From Lewinellaceae bacterium (GTDB lineage: Bacteria; Bacteroidota; Bacteroidia; Chitinophagales; Saprospiraceae), in assembly GCA_020636095.1 (NCBI GenBank), contig JACJYN010000002.1:1984001-2048000 (forward strand): a stretch of DNA of 64,000 nucleotides. The letters are read 5' to 3'. The position numbers were made by a program, and so were the translations under genes. The notes under the pieces are model-generated. The model searched no databases. It was not told where the DNA came from and worked only from the letters and a program-made list of their open reading frames with translations. Shown here piece by piece: positions 17,809-26,367 of this stretch (within the stretch, counting starts at the first letter, position 1; each line of letters begins with the position of its first letter).

Positions 17809-20508
17809 ATGTTCTCAAAAACCCTATTGAGGATAGCCATTCTATTGCTATCTGTGAATGTTCTTTTTTCTTGTAAAAAGGAGCCTGAAAACTTAGTTGC
17901 TCAAAACACCGTGAGCTCTGCTCAGTTTAAAAATGGCTTTGCCAAATACTCGTGGTCAGAAAAAGAAGCTGAATTTTTCAGCCTCAATACACACAAGAAA
18001 TTTCAATCATCAGGCTCTTTAGAGAGCCGTAACGATGAGCTGGTAGATTTTATTTATCATCCTGACCTAGTAGGACTGTATAATGAAATTGCTGAGCAGA
18101 ATGCAGCACATCATTTTGTTGAGGAAATTATTGTCAAAGCGGGCTTACCAGTTTGGAGATATGCACGGATCGTCGAAGATGCAGAAACTCAAAAGAGTCA
18201 TATCGTAGTCCCTCTTGCCTTCGATACTTATCCTCCTGTAACTGGCCTTATTACTGCAATAAAAAATGAAAATGGCTTTGTCATCAATGCCATCAGCCGC
18301 CAGGAACTCCTTAATACAGATCAAGGTGACCCTTTGCGGAATGTAGCTTATGCAAATGCCCTTGCAGGGTACGATAAAATCCTTTTTGGGATCGAAGGCG
18401 AAGCGTTAGAAACATTTTGTGATTATGTGAAAATCCTGGATGAGAACCCGCCTCTGGGGCCAGATCCGGCCTTGCCTCCTGACGAGGATTGTGAGTGGCG
18501 TTTTCTGGAAGTCTGCTCTGATGACGTCACTCAGACAACTTGGTTTGGCGGGCTTTCGAATATGCCTCCCCATTTAGATCATGATGGCGATGGAATTATC
18601 AATTATGAAGATCAGGATTGGTTGCAATACGGCATTAGCCAGGAGGAGTTTGAGCATTATGTAGAAATGTGGTGGGAAGAGAATTACCAGCAGGAGTATG
18701 GTTATTACCATGACTTCTGGAATGAAGATTTATGGGAAGATTTTACCAGTACTGGCGGAGGGCAGGATTTTAACGAATTTTGGGACGATTTTTCAGATAT
18801 ATGGGATAATCTCTGGGATTGGATTAGGTCTGATGACAACTATTTTGGTGATGACATTTATTATGATCCTGATCCTGGTAATCCGAGTAATTGTTATTTT
18901 GATTGGCCCAGAGAAGGAGGAGCTCAGATTGAAGAAAGAGACATTCGATGCTACTGGTATTACATTTTGGATTGCGGAGAGGAATACAACACCAACAACT
19001 GGTGGCAGGTGCTTACGCATATAAATTGCCCGGAATGCCCTGGCTATCAGGAATATGAGAAGTTGTATTACGATAGGATTGAGGAGTATTATGATACGCA
19101 TGATCAAGCTTTTTCCTCCTTTACTTCTCTGGATGATTTAATTCAGACGGCCCAGTTAATTGGTTGTGATGCTTTCTCGCCCTACTTTGAACATTGTATC
19201 AATGAGGCGCTTCTAGTTTCTGTATTCGGGCTTGGGTATACTAATATATTCACAGAAGAGGCCATTGATTGGCTTACTATCACTCCTGCCTATCCCCAAG
19301 GCCCTCAAAATGTTTATTGGATCGCTAATTACTGGAAGAGCGAAGGGTATTCGGAGGAGGCTAAGCAAACGATCCAGTTGTTGGTAAATTTAGTAGGAGA
19401 AACAAATCCTAATATACTAGGATTTGAACATATAAATTGGTTGCTGGAACAAGGAGAATTCATCCAGGAATTAGACAATTTTTTCAATACTTTTGAGGGG
19501 ACAGGTAATCCGATAGAAATTGTTAGCTCCATGCTTTCCATTTTCGATCCAAATGTCTCAGAATCAACACTAATTGACCTTATTCATAGTCTTGATACAT
19601 TTTTTGAGTCACCAGATGATGAAGATAGCATAGAGCAATTATGGATCTTTTTTGAAGATAATAACCTTGATCCATTTGCGACCAACAGTGGACCAATCAC
19701 TCAGCAACCAACATTTGATGATTGGGAATTCCCAGATGAAGATAATATAGATTGGCAACCATTAGACCCTAATCAGTTTTGGGAACTCGCAGGAGATATA
19801 AAAGCCAGTCTTAGGGACCAATATCCTGATCAAGCTGTTAAAATTGATGAGTTTTTTCCTTGCCGTGTATTGGGCATCGCTCTCGAACGGATGGTACTTG
19901 AATCTTTAGGCGTTCCCAAAAACACAACGACGATAAGTGCCAATGGGGAGTCTGCCATTCCCGATGGCATGTTGTCCGGTTGGGTACTAGATGGGGCTAC
20001 TCCGTTTGAGCAGCCAATTATATTAGAAGTGAAAGGCAGATTCAGCACAACGGATCCTGTATTTGATTATGGGCAAAGAGCAAAGCAATATAGAGTTTAC
20101 AGGAATTATATTTTACAGAATACTCACTTGCCATTAAGTTCTTTGTCTCACGGCATTTATTTAATATTGCCTGATGGAGTTACGTTGGCCCAAAGCCTAT
20201 TAGATTTAGCTAACGCACAAAATATTCCAATTTATTTATCGGGTGTTGAAGTTGACCAAAATAATCCAAATATAGCTAGAGTGAAATGGCCTGAAGTTGT
20301 TAATTTTGATGCCCTAAACAGAAGCGATCTTTTTGCCAATTATCTTCCAGATTCCTTTTTCAGGTGGGGAATGCCCAGGAACTTGGCAAAATGGAATGGA
20401 TTAAATTTTAGTAACGCGACATTAGATTTACAACAGGCTGCCGACGAATTTGCAAGTTCCCATTTGGATACAAACAATGAACCGGATTCAGATCAATGTC
20501 CAGATTAA
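17809..20508 (+). CDS. Large acidic lipoprotein with C-terminal PD-(D/E)xK nuclease-like domain; candidate tethered toxin
   Basis: An 899-residue protein of unknown family. The N-terminus is a lipoprotein signal (ILLLSVNVLFSC, Cys at about 22). The middle is very rich in Asp, Glu, Trp and Tyr and includes a calcium-loop-like DHDGDGIINYEDQDW near residue 260. The C-terminal part (about 680-860) shows the order expected of a restriction-endonuclease-like fold: Glu693 in ALERMVLESLG, Asp719 in IPDGML, then Glu740-x-Lys742 in IILEVKGR, followed by a helix with GQRAKQYRVY. Codon use and base composition (about 38 % G+C in a counted line) differ from the flanking genes, so recent acquisition is likely. 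Two small genes follow and could be immunity factors. Alternative: a surface protein whose C-terminal fold is catalytically inert. Confidence 0.7.
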   Translation: MFSKTLLRIAILLLSVNVLFSCKKEPENLVAQNTVSSAQFKNGFAKYSWSEKEAEFFSLNTHKKFQSSGSLESRNDELVDFIYHPDLVGLYNEIAEQNAAHHFVEEIIVKAGLPVWRYARIVEDAETQKSHIVVPLAFDTYPPVTGLITAIKNENGFVINAISRQELLNTDQGDPLRNVAYANALAGYDKILFGIEGEALETFCDYVKILDENPPLGPDPALPPDEDCEWRFLEVCSDDVTQTTWFGGLSNMPPHLDHDGDGIINYEDQDWLQYGISQEEFEHYVEMWWEENYQQEYGYYHDFWNEDLWEDFTSTGGGQDFNEFWDDFSDIWDNLWDWIRSDDNYFGDDIYYDPDPGNPSNCYFDWPREGGAQIEERDIRCYWYYILDCGEEYNTNNWWQVLTHINCPECPGYQEYEKLYYDRIEEYYDTHDQAFSSFTSLDDLIQTAQLIGCDAFSPYFEHCINEALLVSVFGLGYTNIFTEEAIDWLTITPAYPQGPQNVYWIANYWKSEGYSEEAKQTIQLLVNLVGETNPNILGFEHINWLLEQGEFIQELDNFFNTFEGTGNPIEIVSSMLSIFDPNVSESTLIDLIHSLDTFFESPDDEDSIEQLWIFFEDNNLDPFATNSGPITQQPTFDDWEFPDEDNIDWQPLDPNQFWELAGDIKASLRDQYPDQAVKIDEFFPCRVLGIALERMVLESLGVPKNTTTISANGESAIPDGMLSGWVLDGATPFEQPIILEVKGRFSTTDPVFDYGQRAKQYRVYRNYILQNTHLPLSSLSHGIYLILPDGVTLAQSLLDLANAQNIPIYLSGVEVDQNNPNIARVKWPEVVNFDALNRSDLFANYLPDSFFRWGMPRNLAKWNGLNFSNATLDLQQAADEFASSHLDTNNEPDSDQCPD

Positions 20509-20527
20509 TGTAGGAATATTATTAAAA

Positions 20528-20559
20528 ATCCGAGCAGTTATAAGAGGAACTGCTCGGAT
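20528..20559. promoter_or_regulatory. 12-bp perfect inverted repeat between candidate toxin and downstream gene
   Basis: ATCCGAGCAGTT and AACTGCTCGGAT form a perfect stem with an 8-nt loop, ending 14 nt before the ATG at 20574. There is no T-run on the plus strand, but A-rich sequence on the left gives a short T-rich run on the minus strand. It could attenuate transcription out of the upstream gene, stabilise its mRNA 3' end, or act as an operator for the downstream gene. Confidence 0.5.
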
Positions 20560-20573
20560 AATTGAATATCACT

Positions 20574-21536
20574 ATGAAAAAGAAAACTTACCAACTGACA
20601 ACACCTTGGGGGTTCCAGTACTCATTCACTGCTATGTCTATTGAAGAAGCTACTATACTTATAGAGAAATATAACGGAGTAGAGTTAAAGGAATGGACAA
20701 AAGTTAAAACCCATGGAAATATCTATAAATTAGATACCGGTCAAGTAGTAAGTACATCATACGTGGATGCTACCGTTTACAGTTCTTTTGAAGGTTTTTT
20801 GGCTAACCTTCAAACATCCGGTATGCACATTCGCAAACACATTCCTACGACATATCCTATACAACATATACGTTATGGGTTGAAAGAGCAAAAAGTAATT
20901 TGCTACCAAATAGATAGGCAGGAGTTGGAGATACTCCTTAATACAGCTAACCCAATTGCAAATAGTAAACCCCTAGTTTTTTTGACTAATGAAGGAGAAG
21001 TTATAACGGAATATGGTTTTCTTTATCAAGAAAGGGAGGGCTATGAAATAATTAAAACTTTTGATGATTTTCTTCGAAAGGTGACTAAAGAGAATTGGTC
21101 TTCCAAAAAGAGAAGCCAGATGGCTCCGGAGCTAAAAGGACGCAACCCCTTTGGTAAAGAATTCCTCAACCATATACATGAATTGATTGATCACCTTCCT
21201 CTCATTTTAGCCTGTCCTACTAAATTGCTAACCTATAAAGAAAACAGTATCGACAAATTGGAGAAATATTTATACCGTAACCTCATTACTGCTGATTTTG
21301 CGGATAAAACCTTCCTTCCATTGCTCGCATATATAGGAGAAGTAGGTGTGCGTCAATTGGAGGGGCAATGGGTCATGAGGTATGATGAAATATTCAATCA
21401 TTGGTACCCTGACGTTAAGAAACGGGATGGGGGTTTTAAAGACATGTATCGCCCGTTAATGCAGATTTTGGATCATACACAAGACCAGTACTACCCCTTA
21501 AGAACCGTTCTCTTCAGTAAAGGTAACAGTAGCTGA
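20574..21536 (+). CDS. Unknown cytosolic protein, candidate immunity protein
   Basis: A 320-residue protein without signal peptide or membrane segment, starting at ATG 20574 (MKKKTYQLTTPWGFQYSF); a TTG four codons upstream is the less likely alternative. I do not recognise the family. It has an alternating beta/alpha look in the first 180 residues (for example the repeated-turn region ATVYSSFEGFLANLQ and VICYQIDRQELEILL) and a helical C-terminal half with DFADKTFLPLLAYIGEVGV. It lies 65 bp after the candidate toxin, shares its low G+C content, and is intracellular, which fits an immunity protein. That role is inference from context. Confidence 0.6.
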   Translation: MKKKTYQLTTPWGFQYSFTAMSIEEATILIEKYNGVELKEWTKVKTHGNIYKLDTGQVVSTSYVDATVYSSFEGFLANLQTSGMHIRKHIPTTYPIQHIRYGLKEQKVICYQIDRQELEILLNTANPIANSKPLVFLTNEGEVITEYGFLYQEREGYEIIKTFDDFLRKVTKENWSSKKRSQMAPELKGRNPFGKEFLNHIHELIDHLPLILACPTKLLTYKENSIDKLEKYLYRNLITADFADKTFLPLLAYIGEVGVRQLEGQWVMRYDEIFNHWYPDVKKRDGGFKDMYRPLMQILDHTQDQYYPLRTVLFSKGNSS

Positions 21537-21625
21537 AGAAAGGAAGAAAGTAGGTGGCTTGGTTGGTTTTAGCCATAAGAGCACATATCGGAAAGTGTGG
21601 AAGGGGATTTATCCAGCCTTGAATA

Positions 21626-22054
21626 ATGTCGATAAGCCTATGTACCGCAAATCAAAATGCTAACAACATGTTCGTAGCGGAAAACATCAAGCGTATTGTC
21701 CAGTATTTTGAAGAGGAAGAAAGTCTTTACCATAAAAATATCGGGCTCCTTTCAAACCAGAGTAGTGAAGAAATGGCCCCCGTATTAGCCTTCCTGAAAA
21801 CGGAAATTCCAGGGGCGAGCATCACCCACATTCCATCAAATACCATGAAAAAACACTTATGCTTCCCTTCAGAACACGATCTGATCATACAAATGCCGGA
21901 AGGAATCCTTCATGCCAGGCAGGGAACTTTTACCTATAGTTTTCAATCCCGGCTAAAAAATGTTTTCGGGACTTACGAAATTGAACTGAAAGTAGTTGAT
22001 GGGCATCTTTCCAAAGGACAAGAGCAGTTGTTTTCCACTTCAATAGGAGGATAG
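21626..22054 (+). CDS. Small unknown protein at the island's right end
   Basis: A 142-residue frame; the start is uncertain (ATG at 21626 or at 21668, the latter giving MFVAENIKRIVQYFEEEES, which looks a better protein start). No signal or membrane segment. The sequence has an N-terminal amphipathic helix and a beta-rich C-terminus (GILHARQGTFTYSFQSRLKN, then TYEIELKVVDGHL). The family is not recognised. The G+C content rises here toward that of the flanking DNA. It could be a second immunity-like protein or an unrelated small gene. It converges with the cyclase gene, 18 bp from its stop. Confidence 0.5.
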   Translation: MSISLCTANQNANNMFVAENIKRIVQYFEEEESLYHKNIGLLSNQSSEEMAPVLAFLKTEIPGASITHIPSNTMKKHLCFPSEHDLIIQMPEGILHARQGTFTYSFQSRLKNVFGTYEIELKVVDGHLSKGQEQLFSTSIGG

Positions 22055-22072
22055 GACAACCCAGTCAACCCG

Positions 22073-25000
22073 TCAACCCTCCTCTCTCAAAGCCTTCAGC
22101 CGAATCTTATAACTATACTTCGGCGTTTCCTGATACAGCTTTTCATAAAGCTCCAGGGCACGGGTGCGGTAGCGGGCGTCATCCGGAAGCAGCAGGAAGA
22201 GCTCGAAATTGACGGCGGCCTGTTTGTCCGGAGAAAGTTCTCCGGCGTTGAGGGCGTGTAATTGCTGAATGCCCTCTTCCGCATTCCCCTTTTTATGTTC
22301 GTATTTGGCCGCCAGAATACGGGCTTCGAAGATCAGGTCAGGGTTACCGAGGCCCTCGGCAACCTGCAGCGCCTCCCGGCTAATGGCTTCCAGGCCTTCC
22401 ATCTTTCCCAACTCCATAAGGACAATGCCTTTCTCCACCAGGCTGGCGCCCAGCACCAGGCGGTTGTTGATCTTGCGGGTCACCTCGATGGCGCGGTCGT
22501 AGAAGTGCAGGGAACGGTCGTACTGTTTGGTAAAGAAAAACACGTCGCCCAGGGTATTTACTGCCTTGGCGATGCCCTTCTGGTAGCTCAGCTCTTCACA
22601 GAGCATCAAATTTTTCTGGAGGTACTCGATGGCGCCGTGAAAATCGCCTTCCACGCTCAGCAGTTCTCCGATCAGGCCAAGGGCGATGGCAATGCCCTGC
22701 TTGTCGCCCAATTCCTCACAAATGGCAAGGTCGCGCTGGAAGTTTTCCATAGCTCGTTTATAGTCGCCCTTGCGTTCATACACACTCCCAATACACCCGA
22801 TGGCGATAGAAGTTAGCAACTTATTGCCCAGCTCTTCGGAAAGCGCCAACCCTTTTTTATACGCTTTCAGCGCGGCGTCATAGTCTCCTTTTTCGAAGTA
22901 GACAATGCCCATATTGGTATACAGGCTGGCCATGCCCTGTTTGTCATTGTGCTGTTTGCAAATGTCGAGCTGGGCCCGCTGGCAGCGGATTCCTTCATCG
23001 TAATTGCCCTGATTCATATAGGTGAGCCCCAGGTTGGCGGCTACCTGGGCGTTCGACGTCGGCTCGATGCTGCTATACCCAATGTCGAGGCTTTGCTCAA
23101 AGAAGTCCTTGGCCTCATCATATTGGCCCTGCCGGAAATACAGATTGCCCAGGTTGCCATAGGTTTTGGCAATGCCCACCTTATCATCGATCGACTCGAA
23201 AAGGCCGGCTGCTGTCTGTAGGATGCCCATCGCCCGGAGATAATCTCCTTTGAGCATCAGCAGGCGCCCCAGGCTGTTGTTGGCCTGTCCGAGAAGCAAT
23301 ACATCCCGCGACTGCTTGGCCAACTTCAAAGCCCGGTCGTAGGCCTGTTCGCATTCATCCCATTTGCCGATCAACTCCAGCACCTTGCCCTTTTTAAGGT
23401 GGGTCTGAATCTGGTCGGCAACGTCCTTCTGACGGCTTAGTTTTTTGAGTAAACGCTCGTAATAATCCAGCGCCTGCTGGTTTTGATAATTGCTGCGGGC
23501 ATAATCGGCGGCCTTGCGCAGGTATTCACATGTTTTATCGAATACGCCGGCCTGCTCGTAGTGGAAAGCCAGGTCGACATAGCGCTCGTCCAGGTTGTCT
23601 GTATACAGGCGCTCTATCGCCTGCCCGATGTGGAGGTGCAGCTGCTGCAGGCGCGCCCGAAGCTGCATGCTGTATACCGCTTCCCGCAGGAGGGAGTGGC
23701 GGAAGATGTACCGCAATTCATTCATAGCGTGCCAGATCTGGCCCCGCTCCGCCCGCTTGATCTGTTCCTTGAGCAGGGCTCCGGCGTTGCCATTGCGGCG
23801 GATGAACTCCTCCTGGGTTTTCATTACCTCAGACAAGATCGGCACTTCGAATTCCCGGCCGATAACCGCCGCGGCTTTTACCGTTTCTTTGACCAGCGTC
23901 GACAGGCGGTCGATGCGGGCGGTCAGAATCGCATTGATCGAGCTGGACAGCTTGACGTTCTTGTCTCTGATCGTCCATTTTCCATCCTCTTCCTCGAGCA
24001 GGCTGCTTTCGGAAAAGTATTCCAGGATTTGTTCCAGGTAGAAAGGGTTGCTGTTGGAGGTGCGCAGCAGCAACTCAAAAAACTCTTCATGGATAGTTCC
24101 GCCCAGGCGCAATTCAGCAAAAGCCTGTACCGCTTCTGGTTGCAGGGTATTCAGGTCGATCTCCAACACGGGGTTTCCCTGTTCCTGCAGGAGGCTTTCC
24201 GGTATGATATCCGGCTTGGTGCCCTCGTCTTTATACCGGGAGGTAATGATCAGAAGAATGGGAAAACGGCCAATCTGCCGAACGAGCTCATGCAACAGCT
24301 CCCTTGAGTTATCATCCAGCCAGTGGCCGTCTTCCAATTCTATGACCACCGGATGGATCAGCGACTCGGCGACCAGCAGGTTGATGATAGCGGAGAGGGT
24401 ATTCTGATAACGCCCCTTGGCGTCGAGCTGGTCCCAGATTGAGTTTTGGAAGTTCAGCCCGATGAGGGCTGCCAGAACAGTGCGCGTCCGGATCAACTCC
24501 CGGCGGATATAGAGGGCTTCCGGGCGCTCTACTTTGGAAAGGTCTTCGAGCAATTGGTTGAAGCGCCCTTCAAAGTTCTGGATATTGGCCAGTGAGGTGC
24601 TTTCCGGGTATTGCTCGAAGTAATTTTTCAGAAAATAGATAAAGGGGTTAAACGGTTTTTTCAAAATCTGGTCGGATTGGCAGGTATGCCAGTACACCAG
24701 TTGCTGGCCATAGAGCACATTTTTCAACTCATGGACCAGACGGCTCTTTCCAATGCCCGCTTCTCCGTAGATATAGGCTATCCCTGCGGCTTTGCCATCG
24801 AAGAGGGGGTTTGAAAAAGCGAGGAGTTCCTGTAGTTCCGGTTCCCGGCCGACCATATCACCGGAATAGGATGTATGCGCTTCATAATTGCGCCCGACCA
24901 GGCGGAAGGTGGGCACCAGGCCTTTGATCCCCTTGTATTCAATATCTCCCCGGTTCAGGAAGTGGAAATGATGGTTTTTCTGTATTTCTTCATCGACGAG

Positions 25001-26098
25001 CACCTCATCCCAGGAAGCATAGGTCATCAGGCGGGCAGCCAGGTTGACGCGGTTGCCCACCGCAGCGTACTGGCAGCGCTCCACGCCGCCTACGATGCCG
25101 GTATAGGCGGTGCCGATGGTCACTCCGACCCGGTAACGCAGGCTGCTGTCAGCCTGAAGGCCCCTCAACTCCTCTCTGATGGAGGAAATGAATTCCAGGG
25201 CCCGGTCGCTGTTGTTCTCGAAAGAGACGGGCGCGCCAAAAAAGCCAACCATGACCCCGCCTTTGTCTCCATAGTCGATCTCTTTGAAGTAGCCGGAGAA
25301 GTTGTTGATCTGCTCCAGAATGATGGAAGCGAAGTCGTTCAGCAGGTCGTGCGTCTCCACTCCTTCAAAGGAAATAAAAACGGAGATGACCGTCCGAAAC
25401 TCTCCTTCCTGGTTATAACGAGCCACAGCGTCCGGCAGAAATTGCATAGCAACACCCCGTTCGATGGGCGGCTGCTCGACAGATATGATGCTGCTCTCTT
25501 TCGAAGGAATTCCTCCTTTGATCTTGTAGAACCCAACTTCCAAATCCATCAAAGCGAACTGCCCCTTGGGAAGGTTCTGGCGCAGAGCCTCATCGATCAC
25601 GATATCCTTGTCCCTGGCTTTCACCTGGCAGGCAGCGCAGCCATCGACCGGAGCCCCGCGGAAGTAAAATGCCTTGGCGCCGGTACCGACGATCCCCCAT
25701 TCTACCGTCCCGAAAGATAGGCCGAACTTGATCCCGATCGTAAAGTTGCCAAAACGGAACTGCCGTTGGCTAAACAGGTTGCGCGCCAGCATAGCGCCCT
25801 GTATGATCTCTATGGCTCCCATAGGCTGCCCCCCGGCAGGAAAGATAGCGGTGAAAGCGTCGCCGGCAAAGTAAGGAATAAATCCCCCTTTCGCATACAC
25901 CATACGCACCAACGGCTCGAAAATATCATTGAGGACGTTGGACAACTGTTCCGCGCCTCGGGTTCCCTGCCGCATCAGAGCCTCCGTTAGTGGCGTGAAG
26001 CCGGACAGGTCCACAAAAAGGGTGTACGCCTCGATCTGGCCCTGGGTATTGCCATCAAGATATTGCTCTTGAATAAAGTGTGGAATAAGATTCTTCAC
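22073..26098 (-). CDS. Twin class III nucleotide cyclase domains fused to a P-loop ATPase and TPR repeats
   Basis: A 1341-residue soluble signalling protein. Domain C1 (about 1-200) keeps both metal-binding aspartates, Asp30 (FVDLSGFT) and Asp80 (YFAGDAF), but lacks the transition-state Asn/Arg (VDGCAAC). Domain C2 (about 230-405) has lost the first metal Asp (VFISFEG) but keeps Asn352/Arg356 (GNRVNLAAR). One composite active site between the two domains is therefore expected, as in mammalian soluble adenylyl cyclase, which has the same C1-C2-NTPase-TPR order. The ATPase has Walker A GEAGIGKSRLV near residue 440-452; about ten tetratricopeptide repeats follow from about 850 to 1290 (for example GNLGNLYFRQGQYDEAKDFF). 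The base-selecting residues are non-standard, so ATP versus GTP is undecided. Confidence 0.92.
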   Translation of the reverse strand: MKNLIPHFIQEQYLDGNTQGQIEAYTLFVDLSGFTPLTEALMRQGTRGAEQLSNVLNDIFEPLVRMVYAKGGFIPYFAGDAFTAIFPAGGQPMGAIEIIQGAMLARNLFSQRQFRFGNFTIGIKFGLSFGTVEWGIVGTGAKAFYFRGAPVDGCAACQVKARDKDIVIDEALRQNLPKGQFALMDLEVGFYKIKGGIPSKESSIISVEQPPIERGVAMQFLPDAVARYNQEGEFRTVISVFISFEGVETHDLLNDFASIILEQINNFSGYFKEIDYGDKGGVMVGFFGAPVSFENNSDRALEFISSIREELRGLQADSSLRYRVGVTIGTAYTGIVGGVERCQYAAVGNRVNLAARLMTYASWDEVLVDEEIQKNHHFHFLNRGDIEYKGIKGLVPTFRLVGRNYEAHTSYSGDMVGREPELQELLAFSNPLFDGKAAGIAYIYGEAGIGKSRLVHELKNVLYGQQLVYWHTCQSDQILKKPFNPFIYFLKNYFEQYPESTSLANIQNFEGRFNQLLEDLSKVERPEALYIRRELIRTRTVLAALIGLNFQNSIWDQLDAKGRYQNTLSAIINLLVAESLIHPVVIELEDGHWLDDNSRELLHELVRQIGRFPILLIITSRYKDEGTKPDIIPESLLQEQGNPVLEIDLNTLQPEAVQAFAELRLGGTIHEEFFELLLRTSNSNPFYLEQILEYFSESSLLEEEDGKWTIRDKNVKLSSSINAILTARIDRLSTLVKETVKAAAVIGREFEVPILSEVMKTQEEFIRRNGNAGALLKEQIKRAERGQIWHAMNELRYIFRHSLLREAVYSMQLRARLQQLHLHIGQAIERLYTDNLDERYVDLAFHYEQAGVFDKTCEYLRKAADYARSNYQNQQALDYYERLLKKLSRQKDVADQIQTHLKKGKVLELIGKWDECEQAYDRALKLAKQSRDVLLLGQANNSLGRLLMLKGDYLRAMGILQTAAGLFESIDDKVGIAKTYGNLGNLYFRQGQYDEAKDFFEQSLDIGYSSIEPTSNAQVAANLGLTYMNQGNYDEGIRCQRAQLDICKQHNDKQGMASLYTNMGIVYFEKGDYDAALKAYKKGLALSEELGNKLLTSIAIGCIGSVYERKGDYKRAMENFQRDLAICEELGDKQGIAIALGLIGELLSVEGDFHGAIEYLQKNLMLCEELSYQKGIAKAVNTLGDVFFFTKQYDRSLHFYDRAIEVTRKINNRLVLGASLVEKGIVLMELGKMEGLEAISREALQVAEGLGNPDLIFEARILAAKYEHKKGNAEEGIQQLHALNAGELSPDKQAAVNFELFLLLPDDARYRTRALELYEKLYQETPKYSYKIRLKALREEG

Positions 26099-26177
26099 AG
26101 ATCGCTATGGTCTCTTCTTAGATCTTGAATGGGCAAATTACGAATTTATACTGATGACACAGCGCTTTGCAATAGCA

Positions 26178-26200
26178 AACTGGCCCCGTGCCGGCCAGTT
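26178..26200. other. 8-bp perfect hairpin in cyclase/proS intergenic region
   Basis: AACTGGCC and GGCCAGTT with a 7-nt loop, between the cyclase gene start (26098) and the proS stop (26368), both on the minus strand. It lies upstream of the cyclase gene and could be an operator or a leader structure. No T-run accompanies it. Confidence 0.35.
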
Positions 26201-26274
26201 GGCTAAGACAAGCCTTTCCTGACATTTGTTTTTCTACCAAGTGTTAACGAAATGGGCGGGCGGAAATTATGTTT

Positions 26275-26323
26275 GGGCAAAAGGAGCAATCAGGCTCTAA
26301 GGGGAACGCTTCTCCTTTTGCCC
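26275..26323 (-). terminator. 12-bp hairpin 3' of proS, possible terminator
   Basis: GGGCAAAAGGAG (26275-26286) and CTCCTTTTGCCC (26312-26323) are perfectly complementary, with a 25-nt loop that has a further short stem. It begins 45 bp after the proS stop codon. The minus-strand sequence past the stem lacks a solid T-run, so it may be an mRNA-end hairpin rather than a strong terminator. Confidence 0.5.
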
Positions 26324-26367
26324 GGCAAACGCTGGATTTTCGAGTTGGAAATTGTCGAAATAACAAC

